From Siderastrea radians (Eukaryota; Cnidaria; Anthozoa; Scleractinia; Rhizangiidae), in the NCBI GenBank assembly GCA_964017195.1, contig OZ024887.1:66888228-66952227 (forward strand): a stretch of 64,000 bases of DNA, written 5' to 3'. Of the stretch, positions 28,051 through 40,459 are shown piece after piece. Below the pieces are notes generated by a model that was not told where the DNA came from, searched no databases, and saw nothing but the letters and a program-made list of their open reading frames with translations. The position numbers and the translations under genes were made by a program. Numbering within the stretch: the first letter of the stretch is position 1; the number at the start of each line of letters is the position of its first letter.

Positions 28051-30410
28051 AAATTATTTGTTTTTGACTTGAAAAAGTTTTGAATCCTTAATTGTCGAGG
28101 TTCGCCGGCCTACAAGATTAATAAGACATGATACTGGCAACATGTTTGTTTTGTTGAAAGTAAATGAATAATCAGGAACGATAGCCAATATTACATACAG
28201 AAACCTTAGGAAAGTGTAGGGGATACTACAAGGATTGATAGGTCGACGCTTGGTATTATAAATTAGTTGAGGTGCTCAGTTTTTATAAGGGATCTGTTTG
28301 ACCGACCACTAGAAAATATTTCCGTTTCTGTTAGCGGGGTCCCTGTAGTCGTAACTGAGAACTCACTCTTAAAGTTGATTTCTAGCTCCTACTGCGCAGG
28401 CTCAGCCCCGAATTGTTTATGAGCCTCACATGATGGAATGTAAGGAAAAAAACATAGATAATTTATGAAATAGAGTGCATAAACAAAACCTAGTACATGT
28501 ACACACCGAGATGTTATCTTGTCCTGGCCCCGCAGCCACCTCAATGTCTCTTTCTTCAATTTCATCGATAGTAAAGCTCACGTCCATGATGGCGGGAGAC
28601 AAAAATTATAATTTCAATTTATGTAAGACGTCACGAATTGGAACATCTCATTAAGACGTACATGACGTAAGTAGTTTTTCAAAACAAAAATCCAAATCAA
28701 ACTGTTGAGCCTGCGCAGTACGGACTGGAAATGAACTTTAACGGCTGACTGTGTGAAATCTCTACCTAATTTCAATATTAAACTCATTGCGACATTTGCC
28801 CTATGTCGTATCGGGTAACGCCGACATCCGGTGAAATCGCTTTGAAAACATGCTGTTTTGGACAGAATATTGCCCTTCTTTCCCAAAGTAGAACTTATTT
28901 TCCAAATGTACCACCAGAAATAAGTTAAGCATTATCTAACCTACTACTGATAAAAAGCTGGAGTTATTTTGTCGAGATTTAGGCATGGCATTTTTTTGTT
29001 TTGTGGCGTCGATTTGATGTAAAATATATAAGAGTATGACCGGTCGGGAAACCACCGGGCTCGGGAAAACAGGGTAAGCTCGACAGCGCATGCTTCGAAT
29101 GATAAATGTACCGCCAAATTCAAATAGTTGAATAAATTTGTCGCATTTTGATATATAATTCGCGAGGGTTTATGAGGATTACGGCATGGCAAAACAATTT
29201 CGAAAGTTCTCTTTCTTGTTCTCTCCTTTCTCTTCGCTCGTCGCGTGACGGTTACTGCAGCAAGAGATCATTTCTATTTCCATTTCTATGCATAGTGATT
29301 CAAACGCGAAGTTCAGCCGGCAGAATTGGCCTTCGAATACGAGGTTAGCAAGAAATTAAAATGATAATTTATATTTAATTATATTTTGGAGCAGTCAATC
29401 ACAAAAATTTCCTGAATTGAATAATTTCCCCTCGCTTCTTCTATTTACTCTCGCAGCTATTTAGATTATCTCGTTTCAAAAGACAAAGAAAAAAACCGGG
29501 AATCTGCACTGGGTTGAATTGTTAGACGAAACGTTGAAGGAACTGGATCCGGCCAAGGAGCTGTGGTTAATAGCCGAATGAATATTACTGGCTTTACGAA
29601 AAAAATTGGCTTCTAAAGAGAGAAGTGCGAGATAGAAGGGAGGTGCGAGCGTCCGGAGGCTGCTTGATATAAAGTGGAAATTAAGTACTCGTGCCTTCAC
29701 TGTAAACTATCAAGGACATCAAGAGTTAGACAAAGCCGCTTTAGTATCGTAATCTAGCCAGTCATCGTATTTCTCACTGAATCCCACGAAATGAATTTTA
29801 AGGCATTTTCTTAACGTGTCCACTTTAACTGCCTCCACGACATACAAATTCTTGTCTATTCTTGGTTTTCACTGAGATCTCTCGACCTTTTCTTCGCGGA
29901 TTTAGCGATACGTTCCACTACAAAACGTCGCAGAGGACATGACAGACGGTTTGGTCGGTTGGCCATGATGACCATGATGTGACCCCTTGTAATCGCGTGA
30001 TGGGTTAACGTGAACTTCATCACAAAGCGCACGCGCTGTTGCAAGTACTTCATGTAACGTTCATCGAGAGCAAATGTCCTCATTTGTGGGCAATAAGTTT
30101 GATATGAGTCAGGTGTTCAGTATTTCCAGCTCTAGTAGAGATTTTTTCCTCTGTTCTGGAATGTTGTCTGTAACATTTTTATATAACGAGTTAAAATGAA
30201 ACGTTCTTACAATAGGTTGCCAGCCGTTTTTTTTTTTCAGGAGTGTCACAGGCACCGGACTGATGCATCCACTCAAAGTAAATACAAGCAAACAAACAAA
30301 CAAACAAACATACAAAACAAAACAGTCGATAATCTCCATGCATTTCCTATAAAAACACCTGGTGATGATCATTTGTTGATTCCAGGAGGCCAGGACGTGT
30401 TTTTTTTAAA
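28051..30410. other. Region without a recognised gene, probably inserted within unit B
   Basis: Unit B's homology to unit A stops near 28050 and resumes briefly near 30415 ('cctcgtttagcct', 'ggcgcgatgtcgg'), so about 2.4 kb has no counterpart in unit A. It includes an inverted repeat whose arms are 'cctactgcgcaggctca' (28388-28404) and its near-mirror 'tgagcctgcgcagtacgg' (28706-28723), and an (AAAC)n stretch at 30288-30310. No reading frame with a recognisable domain. Confidence 0.4.
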
Positions 30411-30576
30411 TCCTTTCCTCGTTTAGCCTGCAAGGAGGGTCCAGTTAGTATAAGGCGCGATGTCGGATCTCGAGGCTGACGCGAGTGCTTGAGTGAGCCT
30501 CACGCGCGCTCTTGCTAAACTTCGCCTCTTTCAAACAGCAGACTGTCCTGGGTGGCTGCTCACGCTGCTCAATATA

Positions 30577-30794
30577 GCCGAATTCATATTAGAAGACGGA
30601 AACCCGTCACAGACGGAATTCCGTCTATTTTTCCGACTAAACCGACGGTAAAATGGGACGGGAAACTTGTCTTAGGCGGTAAACTGTCTTAAAATTCATA
30701 TTCGTTCAAATCACAACGAGTTTTTTTCGCTTGCCCTGGTCTGAAGGCGAGTTTCCTGTTCAAGACGGTTTTCCGTCACTAATATGAATTCGGC
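30577..30794. mobile_element. MITE with GCCGAATTCATATTAG ends
   Basis: GCCGAATTCATATTAGAAGA is mirrored by ACTAATATGAATTCGGC. Internal 'agacggaaa' and 'cgtct' motifs occur in both orientations. 218 bp, no ORF; target duplication unclear. Confidence 0.65.
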
Positions 30795-30898
30795 AAAATC
30801 GGACAACTCCAGTGTCGCTCGAACAAATGAAGAACGAACGAACGAGTGAGCGAACGAACGAATAAACTAAAGAAAAACAACGGAACAAAACGAAAATC

Positions 30899-31320
30899 AG
30901 GGGAGTACTCAATAAAGTTTTATACGGGGATCAGTGCTCCGCCCGGAGGTTCAAACCCTTCAGCCTTTAATATACTAATTTTTACCAAAAGGTTACCCCT
31001 TTTATATACCTAGAGCAAAATTGCACTTATACCTCAAGGATCAGCCAAAACAATAGAATTCCCTGTATATCTCCTCGTTTTTTTCCGGGCTTTCGGTCGT
31101 TCTGGTTCAGTTGCCTAAAGGGTGCAAGCTTTTATGTGTTTCGCGTTGTCATTTCTGCCAAAATTTGGCACTCTTTGATATACTTCGCTTTAGCCACTAT
31201 TTCTTCCACTTTGCAGCCGATTTTGCGACCCTTTCATATACTAAAATGGCAATTTTCCCTACCCTTTAGTATACTGCGAGCTTAAAAAAGCTCCCCCCAC
31301 AATAGGGAGTATCCCCCAGG
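30899..31320. repeat. Repeat bounded by GGGGAGTACTC / GGGAGTATCCCCC
   Basis: 'cagggggagtactc'-like left end and 'agggagtatcccccag' right end enclose an AT-rich body with repeats such as 'tatactaa' and 'ttttaccctt'. The same end motif appears at about 336-360. Probable dispersed non-autonomous element. Confidence 0.45.
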
Positions 31321-33378
31321 ACGAAAATTGATCGCAGACCCGGTGTGAAAAGGAACGATTCGGAACGAACCAAAGCTTGGTTACCATAAAATAAAACTGA
31401 TGTATTTTACAAGCCGGAAAAAGATTCATTTTCAGTCACTGTCCCTGTCAATTCGCATGTCTGATTAGTTTTCTGGTAGTATATTTTCTTACCTCCAACT
31501 AGGGTGATGGAACGAAAATAAATCTAACAACGAGAATACTAATAAAACAATAAATGAAGCCAAATATTCACTCCCAGGAGGTAGGGTACGGGAAATTGTA
31601 CATAATTTTCAGGGCCCGGTTGCATAAAGAAACTTAAGATTAAGTGGGAATTTCTGCAACTGTGTCCTGTTTTCCGGAGGACTTTTTCGCACCGTCATTA
31701 TGATTCCCACACTGTTTAATCCGCCTTTGGCCGATCTATCCATAAAAGCCTGCAAGAAAGTCCTTTAGGACACAGGGAATGGTTGCGGAAAATCCCAGAA
31801 AATGTTCCCTTTAATGGCCAAATAAGGAATTACCCCGGCCCCGGATATTCAAGTATAATTTCTGTGGTTATTTTGTGGGTTACGTTACGGCATTCATGCG
31901 TGACTGGCGTGATTTAATACATGCATAAGTCATCATGTATTGTCTTGCTTCGTCGGAGATCGAATATCGCAAGTCCACGGTTCACCACAGTGAAAAGGCA
32001 ATGATCAGATGATCAATTCTATGGCATCATCGTTGGTTTGTACTCCATTTATTTAAGGTGAGTCTAGCTAACTGCAAGGCCTTTGCGGAGCAAGGGTTTG
32101 CTTATGTATAACTTAAGCCTTTCGTGCGGATGTGAGACGAGTTTGTAATGAAGGGCATGACTCGGTCGGTCGTGTGCGAATACCAACAATTAAACTTATC
32201 TCATCGCTAAGTTTTCATCAGACATCGATTGCTCTTTTGTAAAAGAAAAAGATTAAGACAATATTTGTTCCGAGAGTGATGGTTTTAACTTTAGTTCCCA
32301 ATCGATTGATAGAGGGAACATGTACAAAATCATGAATTTAAGAATTCGCAATTTTATGCGGAAGACACAGTCGTGGTATGCCAATCCAGAGCACCTTATT
32401 TTCGTTTCCTTGTGCTCTTGGTGAATCCTTTTCTTTTAAACGCAAATTCAAGCAAGGACATTTCTATAAACCCTTAACTGATGAATGCTTTAAAGTGGCT
32501 AACGAAGGACCAAAACCAATGCAATATGGAACATTGCGTGACAGACCAAAACAAACAGAATATTAATTCAACGCCCCGAGATTTTAAAAACGCTTTCTGA
32601 TTTACAGTTAAACTCAGGTTTCATTAAACAATAGTAACTACGATTAAACCCATGTTACCGATAAAAAAGGCGATCGTGGGGAATAGTTTAAGGAAACTAA
32701 CACATGACGGCCGTGGAACTTTGCAGCCAGCAATTGCAGATGACACTAAGTTCCGGTGGACAAAGACTTAACCCATCCCACCCTCGCTGGAGCCAATGTT
32801 AATTGACTCCGCCCAGGGGCCTTTTCTCCACAAATCGTACTTTTTTATCCGTGGAATTGTGTAGTTTTGTTTATCATCGTATTATTGTTATTAGTATCGT
32901 CACTTTTTAATGTTCTGACTGGCTAAGCGCGGTTTCGGACGGAACAACGTTTTGTTTGTTAATCTCAATCAAAGATTACTTTAAATCCCAGATTAGGGTC
33001 ATCATGCGTGTGGTTTCCTGATGATGTCAGCGACCGATCCAGACTTGCTTCATATAAGGGGGCTTCCCAACACAACAAAAGGAGAAAGGGGATGGGGGAA
33101 GGGAAAGAGGATTCAAAATTCAAAACATTTCGTCCTTCGGCCCTTTACATTTTAAAGATAAATGAGAATGAAGCAATTGGGAAATTTGAACAGTCCATAC
33201 AGTACGTTATACTAATACAGACGCCCATCTAAGAACCGGTTGTTAAACGTCTCACTATCTTGAACACAAGATGGTCACTGATGCACGGCAGTGTACTAGT
33301 GGCTATCTCAAACTCTTCTTTCTCGAACCGTTGTTTACTCCCTTGAGCGTTTGTTATGAATTGCAGGGCACGTCATCA
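31321..33378. other. Region upstream of the GRDP-type gene
   Basis: No coding domain seen. The last part probably holds the first non-coding exon and intron of the gene: TTGCAG at 33361-33366 looks like a splice acceptor 12 bp before the preferred ATG. Confidence 0.4.
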
Positions 33379-35409
33379 ATGGCCATCACTGTCGACTCCA
33401 TCGATCTGTCCTCAGAAATTGACTTCTTGAAAGCAGGCCAGAGTGAACTTGAGTTCTTACAGCTTGTAGATTGTCACCAAAACCTCTTCCAGGGCCCTGC
33501 TTTTAAAAACGCGTTAAGGAGATATGAATCATTGTGGTTACCCCTCTTTAACAATCCCGATATCGACGGCAAAGACCTTCAAGCTCCGCTGGACATAGAA
33601 TGGATGTGGCAAGCACATATCCTGGATCTTAGCGTTTATGAAGAGGATTGCAAGAATGTCGTCTCCAAAGAAGTCGATCACCGAATCAATACCGATGTGC
33701 AGAAAGAGGAAGCCTTGGAAAGAGCGAGAAAGCTTTGGGAGAAAAAGTGCCCGACAGAACCTTTTAAGGCGGATCTTCAGAATCTTCCCAGTTCCGTCCA
33801 ACAGTTCGAATCAAAATTAAATTGCAACTTTCAAGAGGCTTGTACTCGTCTAAGAACCTTGTATTACAACGTCTCCCTTCCTCACTACAGAGACACGATG
33901 TTTCTTATGTCCTCTATAAAACGCTACAAAGAGCATTTGCTTCTCACTCAAGAGAATCCGAAAAATACCCTTCTTCCATGTTGTGATGTGGACCTTATTT
34001 GGAAGATGCATCTTCTCCACCCTTCCATCTATAAAGCAGACACAAAGGCCATATTTGGTGTTGTGCTGGAGCATCCAGAAACCAAGATTGACCGTTTGGA
34101 GATAACCAAGTATCTGACATTTGAAAAAGAGACAAAGGCAATTTGGGAAAAGCACGGGGTGGCCTACACCAGACCTGGAGCGATGTTCCGAGGTGAAGCT
34201 CCATTAGCTCATCCAACCGAGCCAGCTGACGCCTATCGACGTCTTGCGGTCTCCGAATTTGATATGGAACTCGTAAAGTTCGAAACTGAAAACTTTGAAA
34301 AAGACAAAACATTTTCGTTCACGCTGCAACTTGATGACAAAGAAGTGATTTGGAAGAAGAGATTAAAAGGACTTAGCTATAGCCTTGGAAGCGAGCGAGA
34401 TCCTCTTGCAAAATTTGTGGCCAACACAGACGATAAAAACAACATCACACTTTCTTTTCATCAAAAGAAGTTGTTCTCCAAGACTCCAAATCTTTGCCAT
34501 ACAATCGATCTCACAGAGTGCCTAGAAACAGCCCTTAGCGCTGAAACAATGACGCATGTTTTCCGGATACCCATTCCAATTTTTGGTCCCGCAAGCAGAA
34601 AAGCATTCGTAACTCTCAGAACGAGCTCACCTCCTCGACCAATCACCTATAGATTTACTTTGAGCCCAGAACCAGAATTCGCCAAATTCCACCATCCAGC
34701 AGATGTTCTTTCGGCTCCAAAAACGTTCCTTAAGCGAGAAATTCTCCGAACGCAAAGGGTGCCATGCGAGTTATCAGTGTACCGTGTGTATAGTTATTGT
34801 GGAAAAACCGCGTTCTCGTGTCGTGTGGTGAATGCTGAGCCAGCTGATGTCATGGTATTGGAAGTTGTAAACTGCGATGGGAACACCGTTGCCTCAGCTC
34901 ATCTTGTTGACAACACTTTATTTCCCAGTCATTTGGAACCTTTAGAGGACGCCTCCAAATGTGTTACAACCAACATGTCTGGCAGCGAAACGGCCCTGCT
35001 GATTAGGGGGTGCTCAGACTGGGGAGTCTGCGTCGGAGTAAAAACAACCCATCGAATGTCCCTGGATGAAGAGCAAAATGTGGCAAGGATAAAATTCTTT
35101 AGACTGGGAATCAAGCAAGGCTGGTGCGATGTAAAGAAAACGAAAAACTCGCTTTTGGTCAAAATAAATCCAAAGGAGGACAAGATCATGGCCATCAATC
35201 CCGATCAGGGACAAATGATTTTGCCCGTAGACATTGATGATGTCCCGGAATGCATAGCGGCAGGGGTTAGCTTGATGTTGCTACCTTCTCTCTGTTATCT
35301 TGTCAATTCTCCCGAGGGTGGATGTGTCACGCAAGGCAATTCAGATGTGACTACTGTGGTCCTCCGCTGTCCAAGTCTTTCGCGTTACAGCTGCTCAAGC
35401 CCACCTTAA
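33379..35409 (+). CDS. Glycine-rich-domain (DUF1399/GRDP-type) protein, 676 aa
   Basis: Single long coding exon. From ATG 33379 it reads MAITVDSIDLSSEIDFLKAG. Two related modules follow: LQAPLDIEWMWQAHILDLSV (about residues 70-90) and CCDVDLIWKMHLLHPSIY (about 200-217). These are the D-x-x-W-x-x-H motifs I recall from DUF1399 of GRDP proteins, known from plants, fungi and invertebrates. The rest is beta-rich (for example VFRIPIPIFGPASRKAFVTL) and ends CPSLSRYSCSSPP. An upstream in-frame ATG at 33271 would add 36 residues, but TTGCAG just before 33367 looks like a splice acceptor, so the shorter start is preferred. Role in animals not established. No neighbouring gene shares its orientation. 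Confidence 0.8.
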   Translation: MAITVDSIDLSSEIDFLKAGQSELEFLQLVDCHQNLFQGPAFKNALRRYESLWLPLFNNPDIDGKDLQAPLDIEWMWQAHILDLSVYEEDCKNVVSKEVDHRINTDVQKEEALERARKLWEKKCPTEPFKADLQNLPSSVQQFESKLNCNFQEACTRLRTLYYNVSLPHYRDTMFLMSSIKRYKEHLLLTQENPKNTLLPCCDVDLIWKMHLLHPSIYKADTKAIFGVVLEHPETKIDRLEITKYLTFEKETKAIWEKHGVAYTRPGAMFRGEAPLAHPTEPADAYRRLAVSEFDMELVKFETENFEKDKTFSFTLQLDDKEVIWKKRLKGLSYSLGSERDPLAKFVANTDDKNNITLSFHQKKLFSKTPNLCHTIDLTECLETALSAETMTHVFRIPIPIFGPASRKAFVTLRTSSPPRPITYRFTLSPEPEFAKFHHPADVLSAPKTFLKREILRTQRVPCELSVYRVYSYCGKTAFSCRVVNAEPADVMVLEVVNCDGNTVASAHLVDNTLFPSHLEPLEDASKCVTTNMSGSETALLIRGCSDWGVCVGVKTTHRMSLDEEQNVARIKFFRLGIKQGWCDVKKTKNSLLVKINPKEDKIMAINPDQGQMILPVDIDDVPECIAAGVSLMLLPSLCYLVNSPEGGCVTQGNSDVTTVVLRCPSLSRYSCSSPP

Positions 35410-36640
35410 ACATTTAGGCTGAGCCCCTGATTTTTGAGAATTATGTGAATTAAGGGAACTCATTTAAGCCCGGGCAGACGCGATTGATTGAAAAATGGGA
35501 GTAGCCAACAAGCATTTGCTTACCGCGAAAATTATGTCAGTGGCACGATTGCCGGGACATGTTTAATTATACTGTACTGTTCATACGGTAAACCGAATCT
35601 ATATTGCATTTTATGACAAGGCATGTACAGAAATTGCAAAGCAGAGAATAGTGATACATATTCTACATTCGCTAGAAGAAAGTTATTTCCGAAATTGCTG
35701 ACTTGGAATATTGTTTCAAAATCTTAGTACTAGTCAACACATCGAAAATGTGACTGGTGCAGTACGTAATGGCATAAACCAGTACTAACAAGTCTTTTAA
35801 CCAATTAAGCCCCAGCATCATAATACAAATTTCCTTACTGGTCTCCACAGATTTTGTTTAGTGCTAGTCGGGAGAACTTGTTTAATCATCAAGACAATTC
35901 ATCTTTGGTGATCATTTTCATAATTCTCATGACTTTATGTGTTATAATGCACTGATATGATGAGGGGAAATCTGATGCTGATCACTTCTGGGGCTTAAGG
36001 GGTTAAACTTAGAAAGTGATTACAGCAAACTTCACTGTATATACCGAGACTGAATGAAAATAAGACACGAATTAAATTTCATAACAAATGAAATATTTTT
36101 CCAAGACATTTTTTCAAATTTTTAACGTTACGAGGATACGAGTACTTTCATCGATCTTTTCGTTATCCTCATTGTATTACCAAATTTATCTTTTCTCTGA
36201 GAAATTTGATTAATTATATAAATATATACCAAAACGACAGTTCGTAATAGCACAAAAATATTTTTTTATTACACTATAAAGCACGTATTAGTATGCCCGT
36301 GTATTCCAAGGTATTACATTTAAATAAATGCGCTTTATTTTACATTGTTACGATTACCGTTAATGTATTGAGTTCTTGTAGGTAATTATCCCACTTTGAA
36401 TTCACAGCAGTCAGTTCTGGGTAGAGCGCAGCTGGCTTTGCTCGAATCCTTGAGCTGAAAATCTAAGCGGACATAAAATTTCAGGGAACGAAATCTTGTT
36501 CATCTAGTTTGCGAGTTGCTTTTGCTTTTTCGAAAAATCTACAGTTGGCCTTTTTTCGTACCCAAAAAGACATTTTTATCCCTCTGACAACAAAAGCCAC
36601 TTTTCCCGGCATTTCAAAACCTTCCGCTTTTTATGACACT
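35410..36640. other. 3' flank of the GRDP-type gene, no gene seen
   Basis: AT-rich. AATAAA-like signals are not close to the stop. Short stretches such as 'aatattttttttattac' and 'ataaatatatacc' suggest old repeats. No ORF with a recognisable motif. Confidence 0.4.
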
Positions 36641-36720
36641 AATGAACAATTCTGCTTCGAGTGGTCGTTGAATATGAGTTGGTTATATTCACTTCATATC
36701 CATCAAGCGCGAGTGGAATA
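36640..36720 (-). pseudogene. N-terminal remnant of a second receptor (copy 1 of segmental duplication)
   Basis: On the minus strand a short stretch reads GYEVNITNSYS, matching the N-terminal region before the broken receptor at 56.7 kb (GYEANITNSSYS). Homology between the two copies ends at 36650, so the body of this receptor is missing here. Confidence 0.45.
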
Positions 36721-37002
36721 ATTGTTTTATTGAATTCTCAACTTCGAAAGCCGTTGCTTAATTTGGCCACATTTTTGGATAAAACTTTCGCTTCTCGGCT
36801 AAAACTTTGAACGCCGCGGCCCTTGTCATTGCATCCGATTTCTTTGGAAGGCGAAAATTATGATCATTCGCTAAAAACCGATGTATGGCGAACCAGCTGA
36901 GAAAGTTAGAAATTTAATATTCGACATTCGCATATCTGTGTAGGAACAGATACTTCACCGAAGAGATCCACTGACTGCTCTTGTAGCTAGACATTTTCTG
37001 CC

Positions 37003-37875
37003 TTACAGCACCGCCAAATAACTCGCAGAACTTTCATCACTGCCTTGCGAATGTTTTTGTTGTGCCAGCAGTATAAAATAGGATTTAAGGATGAATTTAT
37101 TAGAAGCAAAGACGCACCATAGTCTAGAGCCAACCAGTGTACTCTGTTTGGTCCAACTACCTGTATAGTAATCATGAGGCCCAAGTAAGGGAGCACTGCA
37201 GAGTGAAAATACGATCACAAGTACAAACGTATGAACAGCAGTTCTTATATGGTCCGCCATGTTTTGCTGTCCATACATTTGGGCCTGGATTTGGGTTTTG
37301 TGGTGTTGGACAAGACGGAATATTTTTATGTAAACAAAACAAATTAGAAAAAAACAAATAGACAGAAACACACAAGCAGCGATTAGAAACGCCTGGAAGC
37401 TCTTAAGCCAAATACTCGTTAGAAATGCGAAGCTTATCCAGATTAATATAAGTGCAGCCTTTGCTCTTCTCTTTGTAACAATCTCTTGGTATCTAAGATT
37501 GAGATGAAGACAAAGGTAGCGATCCAGGCTTAAAGCAGTCACTGTAGCCACAGATATGCCAGAAAGAAACGACGATGAAACGTTGTAAAACATTACAAGA
37601 AAACAGACGTCGAAATGTTTCGTTATTATGAGAACATGGAGTACAGTAAAAGCAGGTTGAACTACCAAGCCAACTCCGAGATCTGCCACAGCGAGTCCAG
37701 ACAAAAGGACAGTAGAGGAAGACTGTAAAAAAGGCGTCCGCCATATTGCAACAAGGACAATAATGTTCGTAACAGTAGTGATCACCGAAAACACGGAATG
37801 AAGAACTGAGATGGAAACTGTCATAGCAAATGCCGAGTTTAAACTGTTAACGTAGTCTTGACAAACATCAGCCAT
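37003..37875 (-). pseudogene. Class A GPCR of the 57-kb type, frameshifted copy
   Basis: From ATG 37875 (MADVCQDYVNSLNSAFAMTV) the frame keeps TM1-TM5, including GLAVADLGVGLVVQP in TM2 and LDRYLCLHLNLRYQ after TM3. Near 37190 it carries one extra G relative to the intact paralogue (AAGTAAGGGAGC here, AAATAAGGAGC there), which derails TM6-TM7. The rest (YLGLMITIQVVGP, SSLNPILYCWHNKN, IWRCCKAENV) lies in the next frame down to 37003. It keeps the canonical DRY, unlike the intact copy. A single recent-looking lesion; a sequencing error at this homopolymer would be an alternative explanation. Confidence 0.85.
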
Positions 37876-38869
37876 ATGTAGCTTGTTTTGTGCCACTCAC
37901 TGGTCAGTGTCGTATCAAGAAATGGTCTATTGTACTGGATCAAATTCGCACAAACAATAGCCTGTTGTTTGCAAGAACAATAGCCTTTTGTTCACAGGGA
38001 CGCTGTGGAAGCTATGCCGAGATCACGACGAAAAGTTCGTCTAAGATCGTAAAATTTTCGGCGTGACAAACTTTCTTTTAGGTGGGGGTAGGGAGTGTAG
38101 ATTGTGCTAGCGTGATGCTATTTTCTCTGGGGTACCGAGGGGAAAATGTCTCCTTGCCGAGCCTTCGCTGCATTGTCTGTTAGTCACTGAAAATGCAAGA
38201 ATTTTTGGCTAACTCTAAAAGTCATAGTTTAGTATGCGCCGTTCTTAAATCAAAATAATTGTTGTTATGAAATAAGAATCTGTCCTAGCGACATCGTTCA
38301 TTAGATTTGGTTACTTTTTTAGTCAGCGCTTGTTGCCATTGAACCTAGATAGCTTTCCAGTTTGTAGGAGAGAAAAGCATAAACAATCTCCTTTGTCTAA
38401 GAAATTTAGCTTTTTAAAAAGCGTTTCTTGATAGCGTCAAACAAAAACGCATTTTCTTTCTGTTTGTGTAGGAGGTACTCTGATATATTGCCAGACCGGT
38501 TTATTTTTAAGACTCGCATCTCTTACGGACGCAACTTAACTTTGTGTTAACTTTTAAGTCATGAACAGGAACTTCTTTCAACATAATCCTTTTTTCTTAA
38601 GATATAAACATTAGTAAAGGATGGCTCAAGAGTTCGTTATGCGAGAACTCTACAAGGAACGGTTATCGTTTAGTATTTCAGTTTGAGAGATTTGTTTTGC
38701 TGCGTTTTTCTCACCTATTGTTTTCGAGCCTATACAACGCTTTGAATAGTTTCTTAAATAAACAAGCCCGGCTCTTCTTAATGAGCGCACCGCCCATTGT
38801 AACATTTTATCACACCTCGAGATTACTCAACGAAGTGGAAAACGCGTGTTCGGTTTATTTATGCTGTGC

Positions 38870-39240
38870 GAGAATTGACTGGCTTTTAAAATTGCGTTTT
38901 GAAAGAAAGGAGTTTTGTAAAACACTGAAAATGAAACACGCGAACAGACCTTTGCTGAATTTTCGTGTGTGTCAGGTGGAGATGTGTATTCTCGACTTTG
39001 AGGGAAGCCAATGTTCAGTCAAAAGTTATGCAAATAGCCATGACGGCCGAATGTTTTTTTTTTCAACTCAAATGTTATAGGCAGCGCGAAATTTAAATGC
39101 TCCGTTCCCTTTCAGCTTCACGAGAATTGAATGGGTTAACTGCTTTTTTGAAAGAAAGGAGTTGTGTGGAACAAAATGAAACACGCGAACAGTCCCTTGC
39201 TGAATTTCGCGTGTGTCAGCCTGCAGATGTGTATTCCCGT
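38870..39240. repeat. Two imperfect direct repeats of about 125 bp
   Basis: 'aaatgaaacacgcgaacag' followed by 'tgctgaatttt/cgcgtgtgtcag' and 'agatgtgtattc' occurs at 38928-38992 and 39174-39236, each preceded by 'gaaagaaaggagtt'. Lies within the part of copy 1 with no counterpart in copy 2. The open frame 38697-39080 crosses it and has no recognisable domain. Confidence 0.65.
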
Positions 39241-40459
39241 TGATATAGTCTCTGTTTAGCAAACTTAAAATCTCGCCGAAACAAGTATAGATGTCTGTAA
39301 GCCGAGAAACTAAGCTGCACTTTTTCTTTTTTGTCCTTGTGTTGAGCGACATTCATTGCCATAACCACCCACCCCTGTGAAACTATTCGTGCCGTGACAA
39401 ATGTTCCTCTTACCCTCTCCCACAGGGAAATTTTGCCGGTGCATTGCTTTCGCCGAAGATTCAAACTTACCGCGATTGCCGTCATCGGAAATTTTGAATT
39501 TCCCTCGTGCATTAGCTAGTCATTGTTTTCGCCGCTCTCAAAAATGACCAAGTATGGCCAGTTTCACACATGTAAACAATACCTATTGTTTTCGAATCTG
39601 ATCCTCTTTTCTTGATACGGTTGTGTCTTTGAAAATGTACTTTTTATAATAACAGTCGGTTTCTTTAAAATAACGTCCCGATGACGTCGATGTCGACTAG
39701 AACAACTTGATAAGCCGGGGGCTTTTTAATAACGCTCTGATATTTCTGTTTAGGTCCAGTGCCGACAAACGCAACTTGATTGCGGGGAAAGAGTTATTTA
39801 TCCTTTGAACGGCGCGCCTTTTAATCTTTAGGGGCAAACCCTTCGTGCCTGCCGTAACCTTCTGATCAGCATAACAGTAGAAGCAGTACAGCAGCTGATG
39901 TCAATAAAAATGCACTTAATGCACATTTAAGAAACACACAAGAGTTGTACTCTGTTATATTCTCTATCGCTTCGCTCAGACGAATAGAAAACTTTCTTCC
40001 GTAAACACCGGAGACTCAACACGAAGGAGTCGAACAGCCATCCGGGTCAGCTACGTTTATTGAAAAGTATCTCTACGATGCCTGTCAGCATGAGCCGTTA
40101 CGAACTGTATGAATCTACATATTTAACATGAGAGAAAACAGATCTTTAAAAAGCGATAAAAAATGCTTCTTTTGAAACAAACTTTCACTATTATGCCATT
40201 TACTACGTGAAAACAGACAAAGAAGAAAAAAATGTTGCCGTTGTGAAGCCATTCGAGGAGCCATCAAAACACAGCATCTCAGTACCATCTAAAATATACT
40301 GTCTGTCAAAACACTAAATTGTATTCACTTGAGTGGTATGTTCTCAGTTTGTCAGATTAACTAACCTTTGAAAATCAAGTAAATTACGGCCAGGTTATTT
40401 TCGAAAGGTCATCTTGGTTAGTCGTTTGTTTGTGTGTTATGCAGATGGCACTGTCTTAA

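Noticed and set aside
31610..31860. Possible MITE starting GGGCCCGGTTGCATAAA
   Set aside because: I could not find a convincing mirrored right end.
38697..39080. 127-aa frame as a gene
   Set aside because: It crosses an imperfect direct repeat, starts from a non-ATG codon and has no recognisable domain.
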